DNA from: Morganella morganii
GTDB taxonomy: Bacteria > Pseudomonadota > Gammaproteobacteria > Enterobacterales > Enterobacteriaceae
Length of the DNA: 64,000 nt
Direction of reading: 5' to 3'
Assembly: GCF_019402645.1 (NCBI RefSeq)
Contig: NZ_VKKS01000001.1
Location: 2,401,857-2,465,856 of the forward strand
In this document: one piece after another, positions 9,720 through 20,166 of the stretch
Layout of the letters: every line of letters begins with the position of its first letter
Numbering within the stretch: position 1 is the first letter of the stretch
Position numbers and translations under genes: made by a program
The notes under the pieces: model-generated
The model's database searches: none
Told to the model about the DNA's origin: nothing
The model's input: only the letters and a program-made list of their open reading frames with translations

Positions 9720-11063
9720 TTATCCTTCCTGCTCAATCCTGGTCAGTACGTCACGCAGCACCGGGCCGTACTCATATTTACTCTGACAGACATAGGTACA
9801 CAGCCCCAGATCTTCTTCATCCAGTTCCAGCGCACCCAGCGCCTGCGCACTGTCAGTATCACCCGCCAGCAGATCACGCAGGAAATGTGTTGCCATAATG
9901 TCGAGCGGCATCACACGTTCATAGCTGCCGATTGGTACCATAGAACGTTCGCCACCATTCATTGACGTAGTGAATGAGAACAGTTTCTTCTTAAAGAAAT
10001 GACCCAGTGTGGTACGGGTAACGGTGTATTTATCTGTACCCGGCATAATCCAGCCGAACAGTTCTTTCTCACGGCCTTCCGCCAGAACGGAAACCTGAGT
10101 GGTAAAACGGCCCAGATAGTGATGAGCATCATCACTGGCCACACCCCACAGGACAGATCCGGAAATAATGCGGTTTTCACCGGCTTTCAGCTGCCCTTCC
10201 GTCAGTTCATACAGATCCGCGCCGAGACGGGTTTTCAGCAGGCGCGGGTTTTCCACCTGCGGACCGCCGAGAGCCACAACACGGTCAGTATATAAAAAGC
10301 CGGTCGTGAACAATTTACCGATGGCGATGACATCCTGGTAATTCAGTGACCAAACCGTTTTCGTTGCGCTGACCGGCTCCAGAAAGTGGATGTGCGTACC
10401 GGCAAGACCTGCCGGATGAGGGCCGGTAAATTGTGTGTAACTGACACGATTGTTATCGGTAACTTTTACGAAGTCAGCTATACCGTGGCAGACATGAACC
10501 TTCCCTTCCGTCAGGCAACTCAGTACCTGTAAACCGTCATCAAACGCGGTTTGTTCCCGGCGGATAATCACCACCGGATCGGCCGCCAGCGGGTTGGTAT
10601 CCATCGCGGTGACAAAAATAGCGGCGGGTACAGAACCTAATACCGGAGTGCGGCTGAACGGACGTGTCCGCAACGCAGTCCATAATCCGGAGGCCACCAG
10701 GTTTTTCTCTGCCTGTTCACGGGTCAGTGACGGCAAATCCCGGCGGTCATAACTGTCAAATGTTAATTGCTCGTCTCCCTGTATCTCAATCACCACCGAT
10801 TGTAATACACGACGCTCGCCACGATTGATGGCTTTTACCAGGCCGCAGGCGGGGCTGGTAAAAATCACACCGGGGTTCTTTTTGTCTTCAAAAAGAGCCT
10901 GTCCTTTTTTCACTGATTCACCTTCCTGAACCAGCATCGACGGACGCATCCCGATGTATTCCTCACCCAGCAGCGCTACGTGGCGGACTGAAGGGCCATC
11001 TTCTGTGACTTGAGCAGGTGCTCCTGCGATTGGCAGGTCGAGTCCTTTTTTAATTTTAATCAT
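9720..11063 (-). CDS. nqrA: Na+-translocating NADH:quinone reductase subunit A
   Basis: Cytoplasmic-face peripheral subunit involved in ubiquinone binding; first gene of the operon. The start at 11063 gives 447 residues beginning '[12 protein letters not shown]', the usual N-terminus. The frame stays open to 11093, but that start would add ten residues not seen in the family. Motifs '[16 protein letters not shown]' and '[10 protein letters not shown]' are present. Its promoter should lie in the 11064-11476 gap, shared with the divergent yafK. Confidence 0.96.
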   Translation of the reverse strand: MIKIKKGLDLPIAGAPAQVTEDGPSVRHVALLGEEYIGMRPSMLVQEGESVKKGQALFEDKKNPGVIFTSPACGLVKAINRGERRVLQSVVIEIQGDEQLTFDSYDRRDLPSLTREQAEKNLVASGLWTALRTRPFSRTPVLGSVPAAIFVTAMDTNPLAADPVVIIRREQTAFDDGLQVLSCLTEGKVHVCHGIADFVKVTDNNRVSYTQFTGPHPAGLAGTHIHFLEPVSATKTVWSLNYQDVIAIGKLFTTGFLYTDRVVALGGPQVENPRLLKTRLGADLYELTEGQLKAGENRIISGSVLWGVASDDAHHYLGRFTTQVSVLAEGREKELFGWIMPGTDKYTVTRTTLGHFFKKKLFSFTTSMNGGERSMVPIGSYERVMPLDIMATHFLRDLLAGDTDSAQALGALELDEEDLGLCTYVCQSKYEYGPVLRDVLTRIEQEG

Positions 11064-11476
11064 AAAATTTGCACAAGTTTTTGTTAAACCCACGCCATCA
11101 CTGCCGCAGCAGCGTATGACAACTCAACAATAAAAACACTCCGGGCCGTTATTATCGCCCCGGGCTGTTTTCTCCGATATATGTCACGATTTTGCTTAAA
11201 CCAGATCCTCATTATTTTACCACTTCACAACAATTCTGTCCGGCGAAACGAGTGACCTGGCTCAAGCAAATAGGATTATTGTGATCAGAAAAAGACTGAA
11301 AGCTCGCTTTTACCGAACAATTAAGTCATCTTTACCGACTGCTGTTTATTTTTTAACCACAACAGTATTTGTAACAAATGTTTTTATTCTCACAGGAAAC
11401 CATTCACAAATTATCTGCATCATGGCAATCTGTTGTTACTTTTTTCACCAACCAATTACCACCCTGAATACTGAGA
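11064..11476. promoter_or_regulatory. Divergent promoter region nqrA / yafK
   Basis: Gene-free 413 bases between divergent nqrA and yafK. An open frame of 100 codons at 11281-11583 overlaps yafK and has no family features, so it is not called. An imperfect GC-rich repeat lies near 11133-11155 and a palindrome ATTTGT-A-ACAAAT at 11367-11379. No regulator binding site could be named with confidence. Confidence 0.4.
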
Positions 11477-12223
11477 ATGCGACATATCATTTTTATGATG
11501 ATTGGCCTGCTGTTTTTTGCGGGACAATCATCGGCAATCACGGAAAAATCCGCGTCATTATGGCTCATTGCGCCGGTCAGTGATGTCCGTAACAGCCAGG
11601 TATTTATACAGATATTTAAAGAAGAAAAAGAGCTGGAACTTTATAAGCGGGAAAATAACGGACATTTTAAACTGGTGAAACGCTACCCGGTTTGTCAGTT
11701 TTCCGGCGGGCTGGGACCAAAACAACTGACCGGTGATTTAAAAAGTCCGGAGGGGTTTTACCGTATCAGTCTGTCACAGCTCAACCCGAACAGTCGGTTT
11801 TATCGAGCTATCAACCTTGGTTTTCCCAACGAATTCGACCGCGCGCACGGCTATACAGGGGATTATCTGATGGTTCACGGCGATTGCAAATCCGTCGGCT
11901 GCTATGCCATGACAGATGCCTATATTGATGAGATTTACCGCTATGTGGAGAGTGCCCTGCTGGGCGGGCAGACGGATCTGAATATTGCAATTTACCCTTT
12001 CCGGATGACGCCGGAGAATATGAACCGCCACCGGAATTCCTCACATCTGGCCTTCTGGCAGCAGTTACAGCCGGCTTATCAGTATTTTGCCGAGAATCAG
12101 ATCCCGGCGGCGGTTGCCGTGATTAACGGCCGCTATGTGACCGCCGCACACACGGCTGTACCGGCACCGGCAGAGGAAACCGGCTTACTGACTCAGAACA
12201 CAGAGCCATCCCGTTCGCCGTAA
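11477..12223 (+). CDS. yafK: YafK/DpaA-type L,D-transpeptidase-fold peptidoglycan hydrolase
   Basis: Exported YkuD-domain protein of 248 residues with a signal peptide ending about residue 20. The active-site motif 'MVHGDCKSVGCYAMTD' carries His134 and Cys142. The E. coli homologue (DpaA/LdtF/YafK) releases Braun lipoprotein from peptidoglycan rather than making crosslinks, so a periplasmic wall-editing role is likely. Its tail overlaps the convergent yafJ by 31 bases. In E. coli yafJ and yafK are also neighbours. The proline/alanine-rich C-terminal tail (from about 228) is variable. Confidence 0.88.
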   Translation: MRHIIFMMIGLLFFAGQSSAITEKSASLWLIAPVSDVRNSQVFIQIFKEEKELELYKRENNGHFKLVKRYPVCQFSGGLGPKQLTGDLKSPEGFYRISLSQLNPNSRFYRAINLGFPNEFDRAHGYTGDYLMVHGDCKSVGCYAMTDAYIDEIYRYVESALLGGQTDLNIAIYPFRMTPENMNRHRNSSHLAFWQQLQPAYQYFAENQIPAAVAVINGRYVTAAHTAVPAPAEETGLLTQNTEPSRSP

Positions 12224-12969
12224 TAAAAGAGAACGGCTTCGCCCGGCCGGATTCTCTGCCACTGCTCATTGCCGGTCAGCGGCTGTGTGGCAATAACAGA
12301 CACCACATCGTCCGGGCTGGTATGCTGCGAAAAATCAATCTCCACATCACTGTCCACCAGCCTGGCTCTGCCGAAAGGCGCCCGGCGGGTGATCCAGTGC
12401 AAATTGGTGGAGCAGTATGCCAGTACATAGCTGCCGTCTGATAACAGCATATTAAAAACACCAAACTGCCGCAGCACATCTGCCAGTTGCTTAATCTCAC
12501 GGAATACCGTCTGCAAATCCTGCGGAGGCTGCGGGTATTCTTCTTTCAGCTGATTCAGCAGCCAGCAGAATGCATGCTCACTGTCAGTCTGGCCGACCGG
12601 GGTAAAAAAGCCGGTCGGCAGATGTTCATAGCCGCTGAGCTGCCCGTTGTGGGCATACGTCCAGTTCCGTCCCCACAGTTCGCGGGTAAAAGGATGGGTA
12701 TTTTCCAGCGATACCACCCCCCGGTTTGCCTGGCGGATATGGGCAATCACTGCTTCGGATTTAACCGGATAGTCACGGACAAAACGGGCAACGGGAGAGT
12801 TACAGCAGGCACGCGCGTCTTTGAATGTCCGGCAGCCCATTCCTTCATAAAACGTAATTCCCCACCCGTCTTTATGCGGCCCTGTTTCGCCGCCGCGCGG
12901 GATCAGGCCACTGAGACTGAAATGAATGTCAGTCGGGACATTTGCACTCATCCCCAGCAATTCACACAT
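12193..12969 (-). CDS. yafJ: YafJ, class II glutamine amidotransferase-like protein
   Basis: 258 residues starting 'MCELLGMSANVPTDI', where Cys2 becomes the N-terminal nucleophile of the Ntn-type glutaminase domain. Very close to E. coli YafJ along its length ('HKDGWGITFYEG', 'IRQANRG', 'THPFTRELWGRNWTYAHNGQL', 'TDSEHAFCW'). It hydrolyses an amide on a glutamine-like substrate; the physiological substrate is not settled. It sits between gmhA and yafK as in E. coli. Confidence 0.93.
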   Translation of the reverse strand: MCELLGMSANVPTDIHFSLSGLIPRGGETGPHKDGWGITFYEGMGCRTFKDARACCNSPVARFVRDYPVKSEAVIAHIRQANRGVVSLENTHPFTRELWGRNWTYAHNGQLSGYEHLPTGFFTPVGQTDSEHAFCWLLNQLKEEYPQPPQDLQTVFREIKQLADVLRQFGVFNMLLSDGSYVLAYCSTNLHWITRRAPFGRARLVDSDVEIDFSQHTSPDDVVSVIATQPLTGNEQWQRIRPGEAVLFYYGERDGSVF

Positions 12970-13124
12970 TGCTTTTCTCCCTTACCCGGTTTTGTGATAA
13001 CAGAGGACTATTGTTACCCGCAATCCGATAGTTTCACAATCACGGAAATATCATTCTTTTAGATAATTTGGTTATATATAAGGTGATTTATGCTTATGGT
13101 GAATATGGCTGGCTTTATGGCATA

Positions 13125-13158
13125 AAAAAGCACTCAACCGGACGGCAGAGTGCTTTTT
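13125..13158 (-). terminator. Terminator downstream of gmhA
   Basis: 11-bp stem (13125-13135 with 13148-13158) whose lower arm becomes a U-run on the minus strand, 22 bases after the gmhA stop. Confidence 0.85.
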
Positions 13159-13179
13159 CAGGCTCCCGTTTGTATCCGG

Positions 13180-13758
13180 TTATTTCACCATCTCTTTTTC
13201 GATCAGCATGATCAGAATATGAATAACCTTAATATGGATTTCCTGAATGCGATCCGCGTAACCGAAATGCGGAACACGGATTTCAATATCCGCGCTGCCA
13301 GCCATTTTGCCGCCGTCTTTACCGGTCAGGGTGATCACTTTGATGCCTTTGGCGCGGGCTGCTTCAATAGCTTTAATTATGTTACCGGAGTTACCGGATG
13401 TGGAGATACCGAGCAACACATCCCCTTCACGGCCGACTGATTCCACAAAACGGGAGAAAACATATTCATAGCCGAAATCATTACTCACGCAGGATAAGTG
13501 ACTGACATCTGAAATAGCAATCGCCGGATAGCCCGGACGGTTTTCACGGTAGCGTCCGGTCAGTTCTTCCGCAAAATGCATTGCATCGCAGTGTGAACCA
13601 CCGTTACCGCATGACATCACTTTGCCGCCCGCTTTAAAAGAATCAGCCAGCATGACAGCAGCCCGGCGGATAGCATCAATATTATTCTCATCTTTCAAAA
13701 AGTTATCAAGGGTTGCCGCTGCTTCGGTCAGTTCACCGCGGATAAGTTCCTGGTACAT
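13180..13758 (-). CDS. gmhA: Phosphoheptose isomerase (sedoheptulose 7-phosphate isomerase)
   Basis: First step of ADP-heptose synthesis for the LPS inner core: sedoheptulose 7-phosphate to D-glycero-D-manno-heptose 7-phosphate. The start at 13758 gives 192 residues beginning '[14 protein letters not shown]', identical in length and nearly so in sequence to E. coli GmhA. SIS-domain motifs '[20 protein letters not shown]' and '[12 protein letters not shown]' are present. The frame is open to 13860, but the extra N-terminus has no counterpart and is rejected. Confidence 0.97.
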   Translation of the reverse strand: MYQELIRGELTEAAATLDNFLKDENNIDAIRRAAVMLADSFKAGGKVMSCGNGGSHCDAMHFAEELTGRYRENRPGYPAIAISDVSHLSCVSNDFGYEYVFSRFVESVGREGDVLLGISTSGNSGNIIKAIEAARAKGIKVITLTGKDGGKMAGSADIEIRVPHFGYADRIQEIHIKVIHILIMLIEKEMVK

Positions 13759-13947
13759 AGAGATAGGCTCCTGAAAATGAATCGGATTTGTCTGTCCTGA
13801 GTGTAACGGATCTGCCCCGGTGAAAGAAGTCACAATCCTTGGCATCTGCAAATAAGACACATTTTGCTCTGCTAATTTTGTGAGCTGAGTTGTAAATAAA
13901 ATGTGAAATCATTGAAGTTATTCTGCCGTTGCGCTAAATCTGAACAC

Positions 13948-13964
13948 AACAGGTCAGACCTCTT
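13948..13964 (+). promoter_or_regulatory. FadR operator upstream of fadE
   Basis: AACAGGTCAGACCTCTT fits the FadR consensus (ANCTGGTCNGACNNNNT) in its central GGTC-N-GACC core and both ends. It lies 46 bases before fadE, a known FadR-repressed gene of fatty-acid degradation. Confidence 0.75.
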
Positions 13965-14009
13965 ATATCATGTTGTGCTGACACGAATATCCGCTTACGG
14001 AGGTTCATC

Positions 14010-16460
14010 ATGTTACTACTCAGCATTATTCTGTTTATCGCCGTCACCGGGTTACTCTCGTTTCACCGGGTCAGCCTGAAGTACAGTGCAATGACACTGA
14101 TACTGTTCAGTATCGTCATGAATATCTTCCGTTTATGGCCATTTACTGCCACCGCTCTGCTGTTGCTGATTCTCCTGCCTTTTGTGATCACTCCCGTCCG
14201 TCAGGCACTGTTCAGCAGCCGTCTGATGCTGCTGTTCCGCAAAGTGATGCCGCCAATGTCGCAGACAGAAAAAGAGGCAATAGATGCAGGTACCACCTGG
14301 TGGGAGGGTGACCTGTTCCGCGGACAGCCGGACTGGCAGAAACTGCACAGCTACCCGGCCCCGCAGCTGACGGCGGAAGAGCAGGCTTTCCTCGACGGCC
14401 CGGCAGAAGAAGCCTGCCGGATGGCCAATGATTTTGAAATTACCCATGAACTGGCCGATCTGCCGCCGGAATTATGGCAATTCCTGCGCGAACATAAATT
14501 TTTCGCGATGATTATCCGTAAAGAGTACGGCGGTCTGGCGTTCTCCGCTTATGCCCAGGCGCGGGTACTGCAAAAACTCGCCGGAGTTTCCGGTATTCTG
14601 GCCATTACTGTCGGCGTGCCTAACTCTCTGGGACCGGGTGAGCTGTTGCAGCACTATGGTACTGACGAACAGAAAAAACGCTGGCTGCCGGGACTGGCCT
14701 CCGGGGAAGAAATCCCCTGTTTTGCCCTGACCAGCCCGGAAGCCGGGTCTGATGCCGGTGCCATTCCGGATACCGGGATTATCTGCACCGGTGAATGGCA
14801 GGGTGAACAGGTGATCGGGATACGCCTGAACTGGAATAAACGCTATATCACACTGGCACCGGTCGCCACTGTTCTGGGTCTTGCCTTTAAACTGTATGAC
14901 CCGGATAAGCTGCTCAGTGAGAAAACCTCATACGGGATCACCTGTGCGCTTATCCCGGTGAATACCCCGGGGGTTGAAACCGGTTCCCGCCATTTCCCGC
15001 TCAACGTGCCGTTCCAGAACGGTCCGACACGCGGTAACGATGTTTTTGTGCCGCTTGACTATATTATCGGTGGCCCGGCGATGGCCGGACAGGGCTGGCG
15101 TATGCTGGTGGAGTGTCTGTCTGTCGGGCGCGGCATCACACTGCCGTCCAATGCCACCGGCGGACTGAAAAGTGCAGCAATGGCAATTGGTGCTTATTCT
15201 TACATCCGTCGTCAGTTCCGGATGCCTATCGGCAAAATGGAAGGTATTGAGGAGCCGCTGGCGCGTATTGCCGGGAATACCTATCTGATGGATGCCGCCG
15301 CCACACTGATCACCACCGGTATTATGCTGGGAGAGAAACCGGCGGTTCTGTCCGCGATTGTGAAATATCACTGTACTCACCGGGGGCAGCGCGCCATTAT
15401 TGATGCCATGGATATTGCCGGAGGAAAAGGTATCTGCCTCGGGCCATCCAACTTCCTGGCCCGCAACTATCAGGGCGCCCCTATCGCAATTACCGTCGAA
15501 GGTGCCAATATCCTGACCCGCAGTATGATTATCTTTGGTCAGGGTGCTATCCGTTGTCACCCGTATGTGCTGACCGAAATGGCGGCAGCGACAGACAACC
15601 GGCTGAATGACTTTGATAACGCGCTGTTTGCCCATACCGGTCATGTGTTAACTGCTGCCACCCGCAGTTTCTGGCTCGGACTTTCACGCGGACATTTCAG
15701 TCCGTCACCGTTCCGGGACGCCACCCGCCGCTATTATCAGCACCTCAACCGCCTGAGTGCCAATCTGGCACTGTTGTCCGATATCTCAATGGCAACACTC
15801 GGCGGCAGTTTAAAACGCCGTGAACGAATTTCAGCCCGGCTTGGTGATATACTCAGCCAGCTTTACCTGGCATCCGCCACCTTAAAACGTTTTGATGAGG
15901 ATGGTCGCCCGCAGGCAGACTTACCGCTGGTACACTGGGCAGTTCAGGATTGTCTGTATGAAGCCGAAAAAGCCATGGATGAACTGCTGACCAACTTCCC
16001 TGACCGGAAAGTGGCCGCCCTGCTGCGCCTGACCGTCTTCCCGTCAGGCCGCCATCACCGTCCGCCGTCAGATAAACTGGACAGCAAACTTGCCCGTTTG
16101 TTGCAGGAACCGTCTGACACCCGCGACAGAATCGGACGCGGACAATATCTGGCGCCGGAGCCCAATAACCCGCACGGGCTGCTCAATGCAGCACTCAGTG
16201 ATATTCTGGCCGCCGAACCTCTGGTGGCCCGCCTGAGCCGCCTGAACGAAAAGCATATTGATTTTACCCGGCTGGATAAACTGGCAGATGTTGCACTGGA
16301 GGACGGAAAAGTAACACCGGAAGAGGCAGATATCCTGCGCAAAGCTGAAGCCAGCCGCCTGCGTTCAATTAATGTGGACGAGTTTGCTCCGGAGATTATC
16401 GGCCTGAAATCACACGCCAATTCCCATCGTTACCGGAAAGGTGAAAATCCCGGCGCATAA
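14010..16460 (+). CDS. fadE: Acyl-CoA dehydrogenase FadE
   Basis: First oxidative step of aerobic beta-oxidation: acyl-CoA to trans-2-enoyl-CoA, FAD-dependent. 816 residues, close to E. coli FadE (814). It begins with two hydrophobic segments (about 1-25 and 30-60) that attach it to the inner membrane. An ordinary ACAD core follows ('[17 protein letters not shown]', '[20 protein letters not shown]', '[10 protein letters not shown]', '[20 protein letters not shown]') and then the long DUF1974 C-terminal extension specific to FadE. The start at 14010 has GGAGG nine bases upstream. A FadR site at 13948 suggests repression until long-chain acyl-CoA appears. Neighbour gmhA is divergent, as in E. 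coli. Confidence 0.97.
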   Translation: MLLLSIILFIAVTGLLSFHRVSLKYSAMTLILFSIVMNIFRLWPFTATALLLLILLPFVITPVRQALFSSRLMLLFRKVMPPMSQTEKEAIDAGTTWWEGDLFRGQPDWQKLHSYPAPQLTAEEQAFLDGPAEEACRMANDFEITHELADLPPELWQFLREHKFFAMIIRKEYGGLAFSAYAQARVLQKLAGVSGILAITVGVPNSLGPGELLQHYGTDEQKKRWLPGLASGEEIPCFALTSPEAGSDAGAIPDTGIICTGEWQGEQVIGIRLNWNKRYITLAPVATVLGLAFKLYDPDKLLSEKTSYGITCALIPVNTPGVETGSRHFPLNVPFQNGPTRGNDVFVPLDYIIGGPAMAGQGWRMLVECLSVGRGITLPSNATGGLKSAAMAIGAYSYIRRQFRMPIGKMEGIEEPLARIAGNTYLMDAAATLITTGIMLGEKPAVLSAIVKYHCTHRGQRAIIDAMDIAGGKGICLGPSNFLARNYQGAPIAITVEGANILTRSMIIFGQGAIRCHPYVLTEMAAATDNRLNDFDNALFAHTGHVLTAATRSFWLGLSRGHFSPSPFRDATRRYYQHLNRLSANLALLSDISMATLGGSLKRRERISARLGDILSQLYLASATLKRFDEDGRPQADLPLVHWAVQDCLYEAEKAMDELLTNFPDRKVAALLRLTVFPSGRHHRPPSDKLDSKLARLLQEPSDTRDRIGRGQYLAPEPNNPHGLLNAALSDILAAEPLVARLSRLNEKHIDFTRLDKLADVALEDGKVTPEEADILRKAEASRLRSINVDEFAPEIIGLKSHANSHRYRKGENPGA

Positions 16461-16467
16461 ATAACAT

Positions 16468-16491
16468 GGCGGAGCAGTCCTCTGCTCTGCC
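16468..16491. terminator. Hairpin between converging fadE and binding-protein gene
   Basis: 10-bp stem with one G-U pair (16468-16477 with 16482-16491), 4-base loop, no clear T-run. Possibly a weak terminator for fadE or the opposing gene. Confidence 0.45.
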
Positions 16492-16505
16492 GTTACCGCG
16501 CTGTA

Positions 16506-17603
16506 TTACTGTTCTGTACTGCTGTTACCGGCCATATTGGCATCCAGACTGAGAATTTCCCGCATTTGCGCCTCTGTCAGATCGGTATCAAAAAACTGCT
16601 TAAAAAACTGACGGATATCCTGCTGTACTGCCGCATCATCTGTCGGTTTCTGCTTAACCCTGGCTTCAATCCATTTCATCATCAGCGGTGTTTCTATCCC
16701 GGGGGCATCCCAGCGGTAAATCCCGATTGGCGCTTTATAAACACGTCTGTTTTTCACGGCTGAAATCGTTTCTGTTCCCTGCCAGCCAACGGTATTCCGG
16801 TACACATCTTCCGGCACAAATGAATCAAACTGACTCAGAATAATAATGTCCGGATCCAGATGAATTACCTGTTCCGCCGAAACCGTTATCCAGTTCGGTT
16901 TAACCGGGATATCATCTGTCACATTAATACCTCCGGCACGGTTGATCATCAGGCTGTTCACCGATGTTTTACCGGCAACAGTCAGGTTTTTATCTCTGAC
17001 ATACAGAATTCCCGGCTTTCCGTAAGGCATTTCACTAATAGTCACCGGGATTTCGTCTCCCGTTACGCTGTTCACTGACAGACTCTGCCGATCAAAAAAG
17101 GCAAGTAAATCCGCCGCACGCTTCTCTTTGCCCAGTATGTCACCCAGCAGCCTGATCCCGTTTTTGACATCATCCAAATCACCGTATCTGATTGCCACCG
17201 CCGGGATACCGAGTTTATCCAGTTTTTCTTTTTCCTCTTTCTGGTAATCCCAGATAATCACCAGATCCGGATTTAATCTGACCAATTCTTCGCCGTTAAT
17301 GGTGAAGTCTTTATTCACAAAGGTGCTGTTCGCTGTTTCAATACCGGGCGCCAGTGTTTTTAAAATACTGTTGCGGTAAGCCTCTTTTGCTGACGGATGC
17401 ATCCCGGTAATTTTGGCATCTGAACCATCCACCACATAAATCATCGACATCCACGGGATAGGCACAACCGCAATCCGCTGTACTGTATCCGGAATAGTGA
17501 CCCGGTTTCCGGCGAGATCAGTGATTTCTTTTGCTCCGGCACAACTGAAGAACAGTAGTAATACACCGGCACTGAAAATACGTTTTATGACTGATGTTGC
17601 CAT
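16506..17603 (-). CDS. Periplasmic metal/siderophore-type ABC substrate-binding protein
   Basis: 365 residues with a signal peptide ('VLLLFFSCAGA') and the two-lobed fold of the PF01497 helical-backbone family ('KEITDLAGNRVTIPDTVQRI', 'LNPDLVIIWDY', 'LDPDIIILSQFD'). Members bind iron-siderophores, haem, cobalamin or metal ions for BtuF/FhuD-type importers. No permease or ATPase gene is adjacent, so it must work with a transporter encoded elsewhere. It lies 30 bases after the OYE-family gene on the same strand, with AGGAAAG as ribosome site, so the two are likely co-transcribed. Ligand unknown. Confidence 0.8.
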   Translation of the reverse strand: MATSVIKRIFSAGVLLLFFSCAGAKEITDLAGNRVTIPDTVQRIAVVPIPWMSMIYVVDGSDAKITGMHPSAKEAYRNSILKTLAPGIETANSTFVNKDFTINGEELVRLNPDLVIIWDYQKEEKEKLDKLGIPAVAIRYGDLDDVKNGIRLLGDILGKEKRAADLLAFFDRQSLSVNSVTGDEIPVTISEMPYGKPGILYVRDKNLTVAGKTSVNSLMINRAGGINVTDDIPVKPNWITVSAEQVIHLDPDIIILSQFDSFVPEDVYRNTVGWQGTETISAVKNRRVYKAPIGIYRWDAPGIETPLMMKWIEARVKQKPTDDAAVQQDIRQFFKQFFDTDLTEAQMREILSLDANMAGNSSTEQ

Positions 17604-17633
17604 TATACTTTCCTGTCATTGCCTTTAACTTTA

Positions 17634-18593
17634 TCAGCGAAATGCCCGGATATACGGACGCGGAATTAATTTACGATCATATTTCAGTAAATATTCCAGA
17701 TACCAGTTAGGATTGCGTAATAATCCGCGGCCTACTGCAATTAAATCTGCATACTGATGTTCTAATATATCGTCTGCCAGTTGATGGTCACGAATACCAC
17801 CGACAACAATCACCGGTTTTTCACAGTTTTTCTTAATGGCCTTAGTATCCTCCAGCTGATAGGCCGTGCCTTTATTTGTGCCGTGCATCTGGCTGCCGCC
17901 ATTGGATATATGTACAATATCGATAAGCAGATTAATATTACGCAAAATTTTTTGTGTAAATAAAATACTGTCTTCTTCACAATAGCGGGTGCCGATACGC
18001 AAAATAATCGCTTTATCTTCCGGCCAGGATTTACGGACTGCGGTCAGTAATTCCGTCAGGAAAATAACCGGGTCGGCATATTTATCAGTACGCTGATTTG
18101 CCCGGCGGTCAATAAACTGAGAAATTAAAAATTCATGGGATGCCATAATTTCCAGTGCATCAAATCCGGCGTTATTTGCCCGCGCTGCAGCCCGTGTATA
18201 GCAGTCAAACAACCCGGTGATATCTTCTGCTGTTAATGCATTAATATTCTGAATAATATTGCCGGATTCCAGTCGTGACTTGCTGCCTGCATGATTGAGC
18301 TGAATCGCCACTTTGCTGCCTTCATTTTGCAGCATCGCCACAATCTGAGCCAGCATCGTGACATGCCCGTCTTCATATAATCCCAGCGCACCACTTCCCA
18401 GACGGCCGTCAGCGGTAACCGCACACTCTTCCATAATAATCAGTCCGACCTGTCCGACAGCAAAAGACATATAATGCGCCAGATGAAAGTAATCAGCGTA
18501 ACCGTCAATGGCTCGTTTTATTCTGACCGGAGGATAAACTAATTTATTTTTAAGCGTTAATTTTTCTGATACAAATGGCTGCATTAAATTCAT
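17634..18593 (-). CDS. Old-yellow-enzyme family NADH:flavin oxidoreductase
   Basis: FMN TIM-barrel enzyme of about 319 residues. Visible family signatures are 'NKLVYPPVRIKRA', 'VAIQLNHAGSKS', 'ALEIMASHEFLISQF' (in place of the common 'HxAHGYLxxQF'), 'ILRIGTR' and the phosphate-binding C-terminal 'VVVGGI' plus 'DLIAVGRGLLRNP'. Such enzymes reduce activated C=C bonds with NAD(P)H. The ATG at 18593 is used because GGGGA lies about 11 bases upstream; a GTG at 18602 would overlap that site. First gene of a probable two-gene unit with the metal-binding protein gene. Confidence 0.85.
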   Translation of the reverse strand: MNLMQPFVSEKLTLKNKLVYPPVRIKRAIDGYADYFHLAHYMSFAVGQVGLIIMEECAVTADGRLGSGALGLYEDGHVTMLAQIVAMLQNEGSKVAIQLNHAGSKSRLESGNIIQNINALTAEDITGLFDCYTRAAARANNAGFDALEIMASHEFLISQFIDRRANQRTDKYADPVIFLTELLTAVRKSWPEDKAIILRIGTRYCEEDSILFTQKILRNINLLIDIVHISNGGSQMHGTNKGTAYQLEDTKAIKKNCEKPVIVVGGIRDHQLADDILEHQYADLIAVGRGLLRNPNWYLEYLLKYDRKLIPRPYIRAFR

Positions 18594-18915
18594 AATACAC
18601 ACGTCCCCGGAAAAAACTGACCGATACTGTTATACATAAACTGTGCCGGTGATAAATAATAAAGTAACAAAAGGGATAATAAAGGGAACAATGCAACGAC
18701 ACTATGGCAGGAAACCTATTTTATAACACCTGTCACACTCTGCCGGAATACTGTCTCCGGATGCAGTTATTACGTTAACAATCATCATTCTGTTGTTATT
18801 TTTATGTGACGGGTAAATAACATCAATATACTCATGGGGAGTATATATAATAAAATACCCGGGATTTTACTCCCGGGTATTTTCAGTATCAGCCGGATAC
18901 GATACGGATAATATA
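18594..18915. other. Intergenic region upstream of the OYE gene and downstream of lysA
   Basis: About 320 bases, AT-rich, with no supportable gene. It should hold the promoter of the OYE/binding-protein unit, and it contains the lysA terminator. Confidence 0.6.
18852..18883 (-). terminator. lysA terminator
   Basis: Perfect 13-bp stem (18852-18864 with 18871-18883), 6-base loop; the lower arm ends in TTTT on the minus strand. It lies 33 bases after the lysA stop. Confidence 0.85.
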
Positions 18916-20166
18916 TTATTCTGTGATTTCCAATGCCATCAGTTCATCAATTGTCTGACGGCGGCGGATAAGTTTCGGTTTCCCGTCAGTAAATAAGATT
19001 TCCGGTAATAACGGGCGGCTGTTGTAATTCGATGACATCGATGCGCCGTAAGCCCCTGTATCGTGAAAGACCAGAAAATCATTCACACTGACTTCAGGTA
19101 ACGCACGCGGTACCACCATTCCGCCTTCCAACTGGGTAAAAACATCACCGGATTCACATAACGGCCCGGCCACAATCGTTTCCCGCACAGCACTGCTTTG
19201 CCGCTCTCCCGCTGCCGGTAATACCGAAATATGGTGATAACTGCCGTACATCGCCGGCCGCATCAGGTCATTAAAACCGCTGTCCACCAGCACATAGTGG
19301 CGGCTTCCCATTCCTTTGACTGCCCGCACCTGTGCCAGCAGAATGCCGGATTCGGCCACCAGATAACGTCCGGGCTCAATTTCCAGTGTGATATCACGAC
19401 CGAGATGACGGGCAATGCGTGCCCGGGCCGCATCCCAGAGCGAGAAATAATTGTCGATATCAATAATTTCATCCCCTTCGCGATAAGGGGTCGATAATCC
19501 GCCGCCGGCAGAAATAGCACGGATATCCAGATTATTGGTGATTACCAGTTCGGCCATCGCATCACAGACGGTCGCCAGGTGCTCATAATCCACACCGGAA
19601 CCGATATGCATATGGATACCGGTTAATGTCAGCTGATAGTGGCGGATCTCCGTCAGAGCTTCACCGAGATCAGCAAACCAGATCCCGTGCTTGCTGTTCT
19701 CGCCGCCGGTATTGGTTTTCTGACTGTGCCCGTGACCAAAGCCGGGATTGATACGCAGCCACACCGGATGCCCCGGACGACGGGCACCAATCTGACGCAG
19801 CATATCCACCGAGCCGGTATTCACCGCAATGCCGAGTTCCAGCACACGATCCAGCGTTTCTTCGGTGATCATATCTGCCGTGAAAACAATTTCATCCGGG
19901 CTGTAACCGGCTTTCAGTGCCCGTTCGATTTCCCCGGCGGATACAGAATCCACCTTTACACCATGCTCACGCATCAGACGCAGAATATGAATGTTGGAAT
20001 TGGCTTTCTGCGCAAAACGGATCACATCAAAGCGATTCAGCCGTGCAATACGGCTGACAATCACCTCACTGTCATACAGCCACAGCGGGGTGCCGTACTG
20101 CTGTGCCAGATTGCGCAGGGCATCCGGAGTAAACGGGGCGCGGAGCGTTTTGGTTGCGATGGTCAT
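18916..20166 (-). CDS. lysA: Diaminopimelate decarboxylase
   Basis: Last step of lysine synthesis: meso-diaminopimelate to L-lysine plus CO2, PLP-dependent. 416 residues of the fold-III decarboxylase family. The PLP lysine is Lys54 in 'RFAQKANSN', with 'HMHIGSGVDYE', 'ISAGGGLSTPY', 'EPGRYLVAESG' and the active-site 'CESGDVF' all present. It is divergent from lysR, the classic arrangement in which LysR activates lysA when diaminopimelate is high and lysine low. Terminator at 18852-18883. Confidence 0.97.
   Translation of the reverse strand: MTIATKTLRAPFTPDALRNLAQQYGTPLWLYDSEVIVSRIARLNRFDVIRFAQKANSNIHILRLMREHGVKVDSVSAGEIERALKAGYSPDEIVFTADMITEETLDRVLELGIAVNTGSVDMLRQIGARRPGHPVWLRINPGFGHGHSQKTNTGGENSKHGIWFADLGEALTEIRHYQLTLTGIHMHIGSGVDYEHLATVCDAMAELVITNNLDIRAISAGGGLSTPYREGDEIIDIDNYFSLWDAARARIARHLGRDITLEIEPGRYLVAESGILLAQVRAVKGMGSRHYVLVDSGFNDLMRPAMYGSYHHISVLPAAGERQSSAVRETIVAGPLCESGDVFTQLEGGMVVPRALPEVSVNDFLVFHDTGAYGASMSSNYNSRPLLPEILFTDGKPKLIRRRQTIDELMALEITE

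Noticed and set aside
11281..11583. 100-codon frame before yafK
   Set aside because: Overlaps the yafK start in another frame, has no ribosome site and no family features.
14928..15644. 238-codon frame antisense to fadE
   Set aside because: Lies wholly within fadE, histidine/glycine-rich with no family motif; a GC-driven shadow.
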